A program made the position numbers and the translations under genes. Below, in pieces: positions 12,241 to 24,704 of a stretch of 64,000 bases of DNA. The notes beneath the pieces were generated by a model, which was not told the DNA's origin, ran no database searches, and saw nothing but the letters and a program-made list of their open reading frames with translations. Positions within the stretch are counted from its first letter, which is position 1; each line of letters starts with the position of its first letter. This stretch comes from Papio anubis (Eukaryota; Chordata; Mammalia; Primates; Cercopithecidae): assembly GCF_008728515.1 (NCBI RefSeq), contig NC_044991.1:44658968-44722967 (forward strand), given 5' to 3'.

Positions 12241-12462
12241 AAAAATAAAATGAGCACATATAGCCACAGACATTACCAGTGTCTGCAGTCCTCTGTGTGA
12301 CTTCTCAGTTATGTGTTAATCATTCTTTTTCTTTTCTATGTAGTTTTACCACAGATACATCTATCCTTAAATAGTCTATATGTAGTTTTGTTAATTTTGA
12401 ACTTTATAAAAGCATCGTCTGTGTATTCTTGTCATTTGCCTTTTTAAAATGTAAACATTCTG

Positions 12463-12766
12463 GGCCAGGTGTCGTGGCTCATGCTTATAATCCGAGCACT
12501 TTGGGAGGCTGAGGTGGGCAGATCACCTGAGGTCAGGAGTTCGAGACCATCCTGGCCAGCATGGTGAAACTCCGTCTTTACTAAAAAAATACAAAAGTTA
12601 GCTGGGTTTGGTGGCAGACGCCAGTAATTCCAGCCACTTGGGAGGCTGAGGCAGGAGACCCACTTGAAACTGGGAAGGGGAGGTTGCAGTGAGCCAAAAT
12701 CGCACCATTACACTCCAGCCTGGGCCACAGAGCAAGACTCCATCTCTAAAAAATAAAAAATAAAAT
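12463..12766 (+). repeat. Alu, sense
   Basis: GGCCAGGTGTCGTGGCTCATGC start and A-rich tail. Target duplication TAAACATTCTG on both sides. Confidence 0.92.
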
Positions 12767-12776
12767 TAAACATTCT

Positions 12777-13185
12777 GTTTTTGAGAGTTAGCCATATCCA
12801 TATATGTGTATATGGTTCATTCATTTTCATGGCTACAGAGAATTCCATTGTATAACTATATCACAATGTATCTGTTCTATTGCTAGTTATGATACTTTAT
12901 TTTGGTTATGAAACCGTGCCTTTGTGAATATTCTTGGACTTATCACGAAGATATGCATGGAATTTCTTGGATATATGTAGAATTTCTTGGTTGTACATGC
13001 TCATAATTACCTCCACTAGGTCATGCCAAAGTGTTTTCCCAAATGCTTGTGCCATCTTATACTCTCACCAGTAGCATGAGTTCCCATAGTTCTTTATCCT
13101 TACCTTTAACTGATACTATCAGGCTTTTTCTTTTTTGCTGTTTGAGTACGTAAGTAATGATGTCTCATGGTTTTAGTATGTGTAT
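12777..13185 (-). repeat. L1/HAL1-type LINE 3' remnant, antisense
   Basis: Reads as decayed antisense L1: GGCTACAGAGAATTCCATTGTAT, TGAATATTCTTGG, CACCAGTAGCATGAG. These are L1 3'-ORF2 noncoding-strand phrases in the expected order. The family assignment is approximate. Confidence 0.55.
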
Positions 13186-13189
13186 TCCC

Positions 13190-13790
13190 AGATATTGAGA
13201 GTTCCTACTATGTACCAGACTCTGTTCTTGTCATGGAGTATTGAACAGAATAGACAAAGGTCCAGGCCTTCAATGGGCTCTGCATTCTATTGTGTGTGGC
13301 CTGGGGAGGAAGAGAAGTTAGTAAGAAAATAAGCAAAATATATGCTATCTCAGGTGGTGATTAAAGCTGGTGGAAACAAAAGCCTAAAGCCTACATGGGG
13401 AATAAGAAGTTTATGGTTGGGAATGAGTAGCAATTTAAATTGGACAGTCAGGGAAGGCTTCACCGAGACAGTGACACTTTAACAAAGACCTAATAGAAAT
13501 GACAGTAGTCACCATGTGTTATCCTAGGAAAGAGCATTTCAGGGAGAGGAAGCAACAAATGCAAACGCCCTGAGGGGGAACATGACTGATGTATCCAGGA
13601 ATGAGGCAGCCAGTGTGACTGGAACACAGTTAGCCAGGGTATGGAAAGCAGAAGATGAGGTCAGAGAGGCAGCCAAATCACAAAGGGTTTTCTACACCCC
13701 TGGATGGACTTTAGCTTTCACCCTGTGTGAGACGGGAAATGGAGATGATGTAACCTGACTTCAGTTTTTAAAGTAATACTTAGGCATTTA
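13190..13790 (-). repeat. L2 LINE 3' end, antisense
   Basis: Same phrase order as the other antisense L2 copies: TACTATGTACCAGACTC, TTCAATGGGCTCTGCATTCTA, AAGAGCATTTCAGGGAGAGGAAG, GCAAACGCCCTGAGG, CCAGTGTGACTGGAACA, GATGAGGTCAGAGAGGCAGCC. Confidence 0.75.
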
Positions 13791-14269
13791 CCTGGTTACT
13801 AATTGTTTTTCCTCATATGTGAAATGTCTATTCATATATTCTTTATTGATTCTGATTCCTAGGAGTTCTTCATATATTCTGGGCTGGTCTTTTATCAGTA
13901 ATGTGTTTTGCAGATGTCTCTTCCTGGTTTGTGATTTTACTTTATAGTGTCTTTTGAAGAACGGAAGTGTGGTATGGTCAAATTCATTAAACTTAACCTC
14001 TTTAAGTATCTCTGGTGTACATAATTGGAGTAATCATAATCTATAGATTAAGATAGTCTCTCATCAATAGTCCAGCATGGGCCTCTTTTTATTGATTGGT
14101 TTGTTTGTTTGTTATAATGAATAAGTGAACCCACCACCCACTACGAAAGCTAGAACCTTGCAATAACTTATATTTACCTGTTTGATCCTCTCCTGCCACT
14201 CTATACTTGAGGAAACCATTATCCAGATTTCAGTATTTATTCATTTACTTTCCATTGTATATAGGTTTT
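13791..14269. other. Intronic AT-rich sequence, possible L1 remnant
   Basis: Phrases such as TTTATCAGTAATGTGTTTTGCAG and TTTTGAAGAACGGAAGT suggest decayed antisense L1, but I cannot delimit it. Confidence 0.35.
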
Positions 14270-15095
14270 TAAAAATATTTAACTGACAAAGATTGAATAT
14301 ATTTAAGCTATACAGTGTGATTTAATATACATATACATTGTGTAATGATTACTACGTGATATTAACACATCCATCACCACCCATTCTGTACACTAGATCC
14401 CAGAACTTATTCATCTTGTAACTGAACATTCCTATTTTTTGACCAACATCTCCCCATTTTCCCCACCCTCAAGCAAGCCCTTGGCAACCACTGTTTTACT
14501 CTCTGCTTCTGAGTTTGACTTTTTTAGATTCCACATGAACTCTACTAGGTATTTATCTTTCTGTGTCTGGCTTCACCGAACATAATATGTTCTCTAGGAT
14601 CATCTGTGTTGTCACAAATGGCAGGATTTTCTTTTTTGTAGCTGAATAATATTCCGTTGTGTATATTTACCACTATTTATTAATTCATCTGTTGATGGAC
14701 ATTTAGATTGTTTCCCTATCTTGGTTATTGTGAATAATGCTGCAATGAACATAGGGGTTCAGATGTCTCTTCAAGATACTGATTTCATTTCCTTTGGATA
14801 TACACCCAGAAGTGGGATTGCTGGATCTTACGGTAGTTCTGTTTTTAAGTTTTTGAGGAACCTCCATGCTGTTTTCCATATTAGCTGTACCAATTTATAA
14901 TCCCACCAACAGTGTACACACCCTCACCAGCACTTGTTATCTCTTGTCTTTTTTATAATACCCATCCTAGCAACTATGAAGTAATACCTCATCATGGTTT
15001 TGATTTGCATTTCTCTGATGATTAGTGATGTTGAGCACTTTTTCATATACCTGTTGGCCATTTGTATGTCTTCTTTGGAACATTGTGTATAGTTT
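14270..15095 (-). repeat. L1M/L1PB-type 3' end, antisense
   Basis: Left end resembles an L1 3'UTR on the minus strand (ATACATATACATTGTGTAATGATTA, CCATCACC). It runs into the ORF2 C-terminal region: GCTGAATAATATTCCGTTGTGTATA, GGTTATTGTGAATAATGCTGC, CACCCAGAAGTGGGATTGCTGGATC, CCCACCAACAGTGTACACACC. Confidence 0.85.
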
Positions 15096-15375
15096 TATAT
15101 CCTTGATAAATATTCTTAAGAGATATGGGTACATAAAAAGGAATGAAATGCTGATGCATGCTACAACATAGATGAACCTTGAAAATACTATGCTAAGTGA
15201 AAGAAGACAGTCAAAAAGACCACATACTTTATCAAAAGTATCCAGAACAAGGAAATCTATAGAGACAGAAAGTAGGCTAGTGTTTGCCACAGGAGGGAGG
15301 GTCGGGGACAGGGTTTCTTTTTGAGGAGATGAAAATGTTCTAAAATTGTGGTGATATTTGCACATATCTGTGATA
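15096..15375 (+). repeat. L1M 3' end fragment, sense
   Basis: Orientation flips near 15095: GAAATGCTGATGCATGCTACAACATAGATGAACC, then CTATGCTAAGTGAAAGAAGACAGTC and GAGACAGAAAGTAGGCTAGTG are the L1M 3' region read forward. It forms an inverted junction with the preceding L1 piece. Confidence 0.75.
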
Positions 15376-15522
15376 TTAAAGTTAACTTTGTTAATGTGGG
15401 AGGAAGTGTGGGTGTGTTTGGGATACGTTTAAATCATTTTGGGACTGATTTTTTTTTTTCACTTTATATTGCTAAGATTTATTTTGTGTAGCTGTAGGTC
15501 ATCCATTTCTTTTGTTGTTTGT

Positions 15523-15840
15523 TTGTTTTTGTTTTTTATTTTTGTTTGTTTGTTTGTTTTGAGACGAGTCTTGCTTTGTCACCCAGGCTGGAGTGCAGTG
15601 GCGTGATCTCAGCTCACTGCAAGCTCCGCCTCCCGGGTTCACACCATTCTCCTGCCTCAGCCTCCCCAGTAGCTGGGACTATAGGCACCCGCTACCATGC
15701 CTGGTTAATTTTTTGTATTTTTAGTAGAGACAGGGTTTCACCGTGTTAGCCAGGATGGTCTTGATCTCCTGACCTCGTGATCCGCCCGCCTCAGCCTCCC
15801 AAAGTGCTGGGATTACAGGTGTGAGCCACCACACCCGGCC
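15523..15840 (-). repeat. Alu, antisense (AluY/S-like)
   Basis: (TTTG)n tail, then GAGACGAGTCTTGCTTTGTCACC, ending GAGCCACCACACCCGGCC. Inserted in a decayed antisense LINE. Confidence 0.92.
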
Positions 15841-17000
15841 CATCCACTTAACTTCTATACTATAGTTTATATGTTCATTCTCCTGTCACATTTCAGTTGT
15901 TCTTAGGTATTACTATGATGAATCATGCTGTTGGGAACATTTCTATGCATGTCCCCTAGTACAGGTTTAAGTTTTTCTGGGTATTTGTGTAGGAGTATAA
16001 TTGCTGAGTCATAAGGTATATGAATGTTGATTTTTTTTTTTTTTTTTTTGAGACAGAGTCTCACTCTGTCGCTCAGGCTGGAGTGCAATGGCACGATCTT
16101 GGCTCACTGCAACCTCCGCCTCCTGGATTCAAGCAATTCTTTTGTCTCAGCCTCCCAAATAGCTGGGATTACGGGTGTCCGCCACCACACCCAGCTAATT
16201 TTTTGTATTTTTAGTAGAGACAGGGTTTTGCCACATTGGCCAGGCTGGTCTTGAACTCTTGACCTTAGGTAATCCACCCGCCTTGGCCTCCCAAAGTGCT
16301 GGGATTATAGGCATGAGCCACCATGCCCAACCATGAATGTTGAACTTTATGAGGGTGGTGATATTACTTGACATTTCCACCAGCAGCGTTTGATTTGCAT
16401 TTCTCTTGTCACCAATGAGACTGAACATACATGTTTCCTTCTCTGTGAAATACTAGTAGATGTTTTTTGACCATTTTTCTGTTATACTGTTTGTGCTTTT
16501 CCTGTTGGCTTTTAGCAACTCTTTATTTACTTCTGATACTGATCCTTTGTCTTATATAAGACAGCAAATATCTTCTAATTTGTAATTCCTCTCTTCTCCC
16601 ACTTTCTTCTGTCATCTAATGAACAAGAATACTTGATTTTAATATTGTCAGATTTATCTTTTATAGTTAATATTTTCTGTTTTATCTGAGAAACCCTTTT
16701 TTGTCCAGATGAGAAGAATGTTCCCTTTGATTTTTTACTAAAAGATGCAAGGTTTGGGACATTTAAGTCCTTGATCCATCTGGAGTCGTTTTTTTTTTGA
16801 TATGAGGTAGGGACCTGATTTTATCTTGTGCCATATAGAAAACCTTTTTTATCTTTGTGGTATAATCTCTCCTTTCCTCTAGTAATCTGACATGTCACCT
16901 CTCATGTACCAGAGTTTTAGAACTGTAGGTTTGTTGCTTGGCTCTGTGTTTTACTGGTCAGTTGGTCTGCCTATCCCTAGACCAGTACCACACTTCAGAA
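15841..17000 (-). repeat. Decayed L1/HAL1 LINE, antisense, interrupted by an Alu
   Basis: T-rich antisense LINE phrases before and after the Alu at 16031-16332: GGTATTACTATGATGAATCATGCTG, TAATTGCTGAGTCATAAGG, TTTGATTTGCATTTCTCTTGTC, GACCATTTTTCTG, CTTTGTCTTATATAAGACAGC, CTTGATCCATCTGGAGTCG. Family level uncertain. Confidence 0.65.
16031..16332 (-). repeat. Alu, antisense
   Basis: T18 tract, then GAGACAGAGTCTCACTCTGTCGC, ending GAGCCACCATGCCCAACC. Perfect target duplication ATGAATGTTGA at 16020-16030 and 16333-16343. Confidence 0.94.
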
Positions 17001-19579
17001 AACTGGATGAAGAACATTGATGACCACCACAGCTAGCCCACCTCTAGGCCAGTGGGTATGGGGGTTCTATGAAGAAAACAAGCTAAAATACAACCCAACA
17101 GCAACAATTGAAAGGACTGTAGTATGCAGTATCCTTGGTAGAGAGCCAAGTTTCAATTAGAACAAGATAAAGAAAATGTTCAGAGATATAATGAGATTCT
17201 GCTGATGGTGTACTGTGAATTCCACAGAATTTAGTGGTAGAGAGTTGGCAGAGAATGGGGCAGAAGAAAGGATGTATCGTTACCTTCTAGGGATGAGAAC
17301 ATGGGATATTAAGGGGAACATGATGATTAGGGGCTTTTTGCAGTGACCAAAATGAATAGGGAGAAAAGGCATAAAGAGATTATTCCTAGTGGGATGATTT
17401 CTGGGGGCAGATTGTGATAGTGGGGCTGTGAATATTGAGGATTAGGGAGGGAAGAGTATTATCTTGGATGCACCAAGCCAATCCCCCTCTTAGCCTCTTT
17501 CTGGGAAGGGTCAATTTTACTGTGAGCTCACAAGACTTGTTGACTCCTGTTCAAGTCAGGAAGCCAGTGTGACTAAAAAACAAGTATTTTAATCCCTCAG
17601 GGCCCACTTTTGAATCCTGTCGGGAGAGATGTGGTCTTGCCCTACAGTGCTGTCTTGGGTACCTGGCTTTGAAGATATTTTCATTGTCTTAGGTGTTCTA
17701 GAGTTGCACTCTGATGTAGGTCATTTTTTGCTTGTTAGCTTTAATCTTGCTTAAAATTAAATACCCAGAATTCTGAAGATTATCATCTTTCATTAGTTCT
17801 GAAAACTTTTCCACCATTTTCTCTTGAAGTATTACATTTTCCCAATCTTCTCTGTTTTCTCCTTCTAGAAATCCTGTTTGATACCTGTGGTACATTCTAA
17901 CTCTGAATCTGGTAACTCATATTTTCCATCCCTTTGAATCTCTACAACATGCTGGGTAATCTCTTCACTTTTGTTTTTCAGTTCATTAATTCTTTCTTTA
18001 CCTCTGTCTGGTGTGCTGTTTATTTTTTTTTTCTAGTCTTATCCTTTTGTTAGTCTGTCTTTTAATTTCCTCTTTTGTTTTTTAAAAGTGCTGATTTATA
18101 TCCTGTATCTGATAATTCCAATATTCATAGTCTTTATGGTTCTTATCGTTTGTTTCTGTTTGAAGTTTGATTGTGATCTCATTGTTCTTGAATCTTTACC
18201 TAAGGGAATTGCAGAAGCCTGGGTCAAAGTACTTCTTTTAAAAAATATTTGCCAGATGCCTAAGGGCACTTCCAATCCAACACCAATTGAAGCTAAGTTT
18301 TTGGATTGGATTATTTTGGGCCACACAAGTAGTGTGAATTCCAGCCACAAACCCAGGGGTTTGTGGTTATAAATTCTATGGGGAAAAATGTATTTTTACT
18401 TCCCTCTTTCTCCCCATAACCAAAGCCCAAACAGGCATGTGTTCTCTCTGATTTGTGGGGGGAGGAACATCACCCACTGAGAGCACCCTTAAGCATCTTG
18501 GCTTAATGTAGTGGTCTCTGCTGGGACCTCCCACTGTGATCAGGCTTCAAACTCTGTGTCTTGGCTTCTTGGCCAGCAATCCATTACAACCAAAGATCCC
18601 TATAAGACCATAGCAGATTAGTGTTTGTCCCCAAGGAAAACTCCTTGCGTCTAATCTAGTTTAATATTTCTGTTTGAAATATTCTGTTTGAGCTTTCTTA
18701 CTGTGACTGGATTCCAAGAAATTCCTTTTGTTTCCTTACATTTAAAAGTTTTCATTTATTTTCTACCTTGTCTGTAAACATGTATAAAAATAACAATAGA
18801 ACAAGTAGTTCTTCAGTCTTCTTTGCCATAAACTAATTAGCAGAATGGCTTCGCCAGACTTGGCCAGAATTTTAGTTTGTCAGTACTAGGATAGCTTGAT
18901 ATTGTGTACATTGTGATTACAAACTACTCGAAAGGCAAAGAAAACATACAAATAAAGTACAGGCAAATACAGGAAACAATAGCTCCCTAATGAGGCCCAA
19001 ATGTTGTTTTGTATTTGAAGTTAGTTTTTAAGAATATTTGATTCTAAGAAGGGGCAGGTTGATTTACAGTAAACTGAATATGATTGTAAATGGAAGATAT
19101 CATTTCAAGGGAAAGTAAAAGGCGATTTGGAAGAAGAATATGATAAGCCTAAATTCAAGACAAATGTAAAACAATTTCTACCCAGTTAAATAGCTTTTAG
19201 ACAATCAGCAACAAAAAAAAGTATTAACACGTGTTCATTCATCGCATACCTTGGGCATATTTTTTATGGATACTTCATTGAATGTTTTGGAAGATACAGA
19301 ATTGAGGGTTATATGAGAAGCAATCACCTATTCTAAGCAGCTTCCTGTACCCTTATCCTTATTATCCTATGACTGTGTGTGGTGTTTCCATATAACACTA
19401 TTCTCATAGTGTTAAGTGCACCCAAAGAGTATTTGTTGGCTCTGGCTGATTGGCCATTTACGCTATTTACTATTGTTCCCAAGGCTAGTTGTTATTTTAC
19501 TTTTTAATTTTATGCATTGTTGTTCCTAGACTGTAAGGTTGGGAACAAATTTGACTCATTTTTTTATTTTTATTTGCTC
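17001..19579. other. Intronic sequence, largely unassigned
   Basis: About 17690-18180 is T-rich and may be a decayed LINE. The rest looks unique. Opposed short frames at 18088-18372 overlap on both strands, which argues against coding. No splice-bounded ESF1-like peptide was seen. Confidence 0.4.
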
Positions 19580-19784
19580 TTTTATTCAGCAGACATTTAT
19601 AAGGTGTGTGCTGTATGTCACACCTTTCACTGGCCACTAGAGTTACCGTCAAGAGAAGAACAGGCTATGACCTTTGCCCTCATGGAGCTTGCAACCTATT
19701 AATAATAATTTTTAAAATTCCACAAATAAATATATAATTGCAACTGTGACAAGTGCTAGAGAATAGAAGACCATGGTACTGTAA
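19580..19784 (-). repeat. L2 3' end fragment, antisense
   Basis: TTATTCAGCAGACATTTATAAGG, then CTTTGCCCTCATGGAGCTTGCAACC and CAACTGTGACAAGTGCTAGAGAA: the L2 3' terminus and adjacent part read on the minus strand. Confidence 0.65.
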
Positions 19785-19797
19785 GAGTTTAGGAGAG

Positions 19798-20094
19798 CCT
19801 GGGCATGGTGGCTTGTGCCTGTAATCCCAACACTTTCAGAGGCTGAGGCAGGAGGATAATTTGAGCCCAGGAGTTCAAGACTAGCCTGGGCAACATAGTG
19901 AGACTTACATCTCTACGAAAAGTAAAATAAATTAGCTGGGTATGGTGATGTACACTTGTGGTCCTGCTACTCAGGAGGCTGAGGTGGGAGGATTGCCTGT
20001 GCCTGGGAGGTCAAGGCTGCAGTGAGCTGTGATTGCACTACGGCACTCCAGCCTGGGCAACAGAGCAAGACCCTGTCTCAAAAAAAAAAAAAAG
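19798..20094 (+). repeat. Alu, sense (AluJ-like)
   Basis: GCCTGGGCATGGTGGCTTGTGCC start, AGGTCAAGGCTGCAGTGAGCTG in the right arm, A-tail. Target duplication GTTTAGGAGAG on both sides. Confidence 0.92.
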
Positions 20095-20105
20095 GTTTAG
20101 GAGAG

Positions 20106-20450
20106 AGGGATTTACAGAAGTTCATACAAGAAATTGTGAGATCCTGAACCAAGTTCAAAACACTTCAGATCTTCACATTTCTTATTTGAAAGATTGATCA
20201 CTTGGTTTATCCAATATGCTTTAAGGATATCCTATGCACATAGTCACCCTACTTTACCAGGGAGGAAAAAATGGCCCTGGCAAAGATCCCATTAACTTTT
20301 CTGGACCAAATATCCTGTGACCCCTGTTATGAGAGTGAATGTGTCGTTCCTTCTCCCCAAACCATTGTAGTGGAGAGTTTGAAGGAGTGCCTTTGATGAC
20401 ACATTCCTCAGGGCATGGCCAGTGGTTTATCTCTAAGAAGCCTTATAATC
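20106..20450. other. Intronic sequence, no recognised feature
   Basis: Unique-looking sequence between two Alus. Confidence 0.5.
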
Positions 20451-20742
20451 GGCCAAGCGTGGTGGCTCATGCTTGTAATCCCAGCACTTTGGGAGGCCGA
20501 GGTGGGTGGATCACCTGAGGTCAGGAGTTCAAGACCAGCCTGGCCAACATGGTGAACACCATCTCTTCTAAAAATACAAAAAGAAATTAGCCAGGTGTGG
20601 TGGCGTGCACCTATAATCCCAGCTACTAGGGAGGCTGAGACAGAAAAATCACTTGAACCTGGGAGGTGGAGGTTACAGTGAGCCAAGGTTGTGCCATTGC
20701 ACTCCAGCCTGGGTGACAGAGCAAGACTATGTCTCAAAAAAA
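20451..20742 (+). repeat. Alu, sense (AluS-like)
   Basis: GGCCAAGCGTGGTGGCTCATGC start. Perfect target duplication AAGCCTTATAATC (20438-20450 and 20743-20755). Confidence 0.94.
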
Positions 20743-20755
20743 AAGCCTTATAATC

Positions 20756-21815
20756 AAAGTGGATTCCAAATTTGGAGTTTTGGTGGCAGTGGTGATGGCT
20801 GGTTAGATTTCAAAAGCTACTTTTGGAATTGAGTGTTACACAGTCAGATTTAAATAAAGAGCGCTAGTTTCAGCCTGTGTCAGAAATGTTTAAATGTACA
20901 TTTTGTTTTTATGACCAAAACCAATTATAGTACCTAGTGGAGTTATTTTAAGTTACTCATCTCCTGCCCTTTGAAGACTTTTCAGATATTTTAAATGAAT
21001 AAGGTAGGAGGAATTTATACTGTTATTTTTGTGGGTTTTGCAAGGATATTTAATATTTTTATATGTATGCAAACTGCCAGAATAATTCTCAGTGGATTGT
21101 GCTTAAATTGTTATTGTCATAATTGAGTCATCTATGTTTGTGGTTGACTTTGAGAGAGATTTTTGCCCCTTACTTGTAGAATTATTGATGTTATTTTTAA
21201 CTAATTCAAAAGTCCTTGGATATGCACTTAAAATTTTTTGACAAATTTGTGCAAAACTAAAAACAGTTATAATGAAGTTGTTTTTCAGTCACATAGTGGC
21301 TGCTCTCAGAGGCTAAAACTATCTCTGAAGAATGTTCTTGTACTTATGCCAAGAGGCTTCTGGGATGGGCATATTTTTAAGAACTTAGAACATAAACAAC
21401 TGTGATCTGTGGTAAGAGATTTAAATGACCTCATGATGACAACAAGAACAAAGCATTTTTTAAGTTATCATGGTGGTGTGTGCATTTATTTCCATGTGTT
21501 TCTTATGCTACTATTTGGGTGTATTAAGTGAGAGCCAGGCAAAAAAATTACAGACTGTATTGAAATGAAGATACTGTTTCTTTATTGTTATAAACAAAGT
21601 ACCAGAAAAACATTATTTCCTAAGAGTAAACATTTCATGAATTATTTTAGAGCTATAGGTCCTTTTCTTTTTTTGTTTTTAACCACATGAACCACTTGGG
21701 GATGAAGGCCATTATTTCGATCCTAAAGTTTTGATTCATTTTCTGTTGGAGAGAATATATTCCAAACATGAAAGATCAAACAGTTGGCTTGAAATAAGAG
21801 TCCCTCCTTTAAGAC
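20756..21815. other. Intronic sequence, no recognised feature
   Basis: AT-rich, unique-looking, no exon or nameable repeat. Confidence 0.5.
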
Positions 21816-21819
21816 AGAT

Positions 21820-21965
21820 CAATTAAGTGTTTATTAAGTATTTACTATGTGTCTGGCACTATGCTAAATATTATGGAATACTAAAGAAGGTGACTTTAAG
21901 CTGCTTTTGGTCTAGTTAGAGGAAAGGACTGCTCAGATGAAACTTATAAATTAAGAAGACATTAT
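21820..21965 (-). repeat. L2/MIR-type fragment, antisense
   Basis: GTGTTTATTAAGTATTTACTATGTGTCTGGCACTATGCTAAAT is the complement of an L2-type 3' end, followed by a decayed stretch. Confidence 0.5.
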
Positions 21966-22059
21966 GTAATCAAGCACCAAATAAGATACCATCACTTATG
22001 TGGTTCAAATATTGACATAGCCCTTTTTTTTAGAAATGATTTTTAATCATTGTCTAGAA

Positions 22060-22265
22060 CAGTGATTCTTAACTACAGGTAATTTTGCCCCCCAAGAGGA
22101 TATTTGGCAATGTCTGGAGACATTTTTGATTGTTAACACCTGGGGCTACTAGCATCTAGTGGATAACCAGAGATACTGCTAAATAACTTCCAATGTACAG
22201 GATAGCCCGTCACAACAAAGAATTATCTGGTCCAAAATAACAATAATGCTGAAATTGAGAAAATT
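22060..22265 (+). mobile_element. hAT-Charlie-type nonautonomous DNA transposon (MER5/MER20-like)
   Basis: Starts CAGTGATTCTTAAC and carries the recognisable core GCCCCCCAAGAGGATATTTGGCAATGTCTGGAGACATTTTTG, then CTGGTCCAAAATAACAATAATGCTGAAATTGAGAAA. About 205 nt, a usual size for these elements. The exact MER name is from memory and not certain. Confidence 0.7.
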
Positions 22266-23305
22266 TCTGATGTAGAACCTACAAATGTCAATGCTGGTAA
22301 TCTTCAAAGTTATGGTAATGGACTTTCATCTTCCCCCAGGCTAGACCTGTTCAGCTCCTATAAATGTTCTTTACCTTAAGCCCTTGGATCATTACACAGA
22401 GATGATCTTTGGATGTCATAAACCTCCCGAACTTTGCATGCAAGTTTTTCCAGTACAGTGCTAGAGAGAGAGTCCATAACTTTTATCAAAATCTCATGCT
22501 ATCCATGCCTCCAAAAAAGGTTGAGACACATCAACCCAGTCCTCTAGTCACCTGAGAGACAACAACACAGAACCCTCCTTAGCATCATGGTGATTTAGAA
22601 GAAGAGCTTGGATCAAAATCAGAAAATAACGTTTTTGGTGAAAAAATTTCTGTATTTAGTATTTTGAAGTAATAAAATCTTAATGCATGAGGAAATTATA
22701 GTAGGATACTTTCAAAGATTATTGAACATCATATGTAATGATATATTACTGTACATTTAAAATTTGAGACTGAACTGATTGTGTGCTCACCTACAGGTAG
22801 AATACATAAATTATTTTGTTATTCGAAATCAACTTGTTTTATCAGAATTTGCTGCTTTCTCTCAAATGAAGATCCCAGTTTACTTTTCTTAGATGCTGTT
22901 TATCTGTTGAATCAGAGATCTAAACATGGTTTTATATTACACATTTCTCCTGAAAACTATTTACTAAAGTGAATTATGTTTTTCTCATAAGAAACATTTT
23001 TAAATTGAGAATTACGTTCTGATTTTGCATCCTGTAAGTTAGAGATCCTAACAGCAGTATGTCATAAAAACAAATCTATGTTACCTTGGGTGTGTAGGTT
23101 AACATTAATACTTTTCTAAGCTATAGAAATTTGGAGATTAAGTGTTGGGTTAAAAACCAAGGAAGGTCTTAGAGATCTATTTCAGCTGTTTGAAACTCTT
23201 TGAAGCTCAAGGCCCAAAAGCACTACTTTTAGTTGTTTTATATATTTTTACTTCTACCAAATGTTTTGAGGGGGAAAAATCAGTGCACGTGGGAGGAAAG
23301 GGTTG
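22266..23305. other. Intronic sequence, no recognised feature
   Basis: AT-rich unique-looking sequence. No exon. Confidence 0.5.
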
Positions 23306-23600
23306 CATACTTCTGATCCAAACCATTCATTTTGCAGATAAGGAACCAGAGGCCCAGAGTTTTAGATTTTATTATTGGGCTATATATTTCTTCATTCTGT
23401 AAGTCAAACTAGCATTTTAGGTGTATCTGATAATAGTTGAGAGGATGACCAGGAATTCAAAATTTAGCTGTGCAGCTTCCTACCTCCATGTTCTTAGACA
23501 AATTACTACATGTTCTCAGTCTCTATATACTCATCAGCAAAAGAGAATTATATTTAGTATAGTTTCTCCTTTCTTAGAATTTAGAATGTGTCTGAGAAGA
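23306..23600 (+). repeat. Two MIR SINE fragments
   Basis: First: CATTCATTTTGCAGATAAGGAACCAGAGGCCCAGAG, the MIR 3' core. Second, from about 23440: TTTAGCTGTGCAGCTTCC, CTTAGACAAATTACTACATGTTCTCAGTCTC, CTCATCAGCAAAAGAGAATTA, a MIR body in sense orientation. Confidence 0.6.
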
Positions 23601-24560
23601 TGATCCGGATTGATCACGTCTCATTTTTTTTAATGAATTTTGTGTCATCTAAATATTCGAAGATCCACCCAAGTATATCCTCTAAACACTACTACAAAAT
23701 AAAAAACATCTTTATTATCAAAGGGGACAGCACAGTATTTACATTTCCTTTACTTTGGCAATAATGAGGGTCTTTGTAAACTGATAGATCAGCCTTAGGG
23801 CTTTTTCTCCCACCTTCTTACCCCCTCTCATTATTGCATAAGATACCTAGAAACGTGAATCAGGAACAGCAGATCATAGGAAGAAGGACTTTTTGAGATG
23901 AAATATAAGAGCAAGTAGCAGCATTGAAAGAACTAAACCATATGAAATAGAATGTGAACTTGGTGATCCTTTTGATCTTTTCTATGTGGCCTCACAAGAG
24001 TGCTTGAGAAAAGATTGAGAATCCTTTGCTCATGGGATAGTTCAACAGGGATTCCTTACTAAACAATTTTTGTTCAAAACCAGTAGTTTGCAGAGAACAC
24101 AGGCTTTCACTTGGATGACAGAAGCACGTGGGGTAATTAAAGACAAGAGAAGCCACTTGTCTTTTGCTACAAAAATTAATTAGTATCCTGAGAAGAATTA
24201 GTTCAGAAGTTTTCTTAGCATCTCAAAACAAAAAAGTTTAGAGAAATGAAGCCTGAGCCTAAATACAGTGTTTTTCTTTAGTGGCTTGACCATGTATCAA
24301 GTTGCTAGGTTTGTTTGGTGGTTTGTTTTGATTTTGTTTGGTTAGGTTTATTGTTGTTTGTTATTAGGAAATAACTTTTGTACAAGTTGGTCCTATGTCA
24401 CTGTATGATATTGGGGTATTACAGATATTTACCATTGCATGTTATCTTTGTTACTCTACTAAATATGCGTAAATTATATTTTTCTTTGTAAATTATATGT
24501 TTAAGTGATTGCCAGACAATAAGACATTTTAAGCTAAACTATTTGGATTTTTTCCCTCAG
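23601..24560. other. Intronic sequence up to the ESF1 exon
   Basis: No repeat that I can name. A pyrimidine tract TTTTTTCCCTCAG precedes the exon at 24561. Confidence 0.5.
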
Positions 24561-24682
24561 GTCTTAAAGAAAGTGCAGAAGAGATGGTCAAGAACAAATT
24601 GGAAGGAAAAGATAAACTGACCCCTTGGGAACAATTTTTAGAGAAAAAGAAAGAGAAAAAAAGGCTGAAAAGGAAACAGAAG
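24561..24682 (+). CDS. ESF1: ESF1 coding exon (LKESAEEM ... RLKRKQK segment)
   Basis: The exon is 122 nt: two bases that complete a split Gly codon from the previous exon, then 40 codons. It reads LKESAEEMVKNK, then a TPWEQFLEKKKEKKRLKRKQK-type stretch. The PWEQF motif followed by a long Lys/Arg run is characteristic of ESF1, and the basic run is a likely nucleolar or nuclear targeting and RNA-contact segment (inference). The acceptor is a good pyrimidine-rich TTTCCCTCAG ending at 24560. The donor is AAG followed by GTATCA, weaker than consensus. The exon ends in phase 0. The preceding exon is not in the window. Confidence 0.96.
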
Positions 24683-24704
24683 GTATCAGCGATAATTATG
24701 ACCA

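Noticed and set aside
14967..15365. 132-residue minus-strand frame
   Set aside because: It spans the inverted junction of two L1 3' remnants and has no protein-family resemblance.
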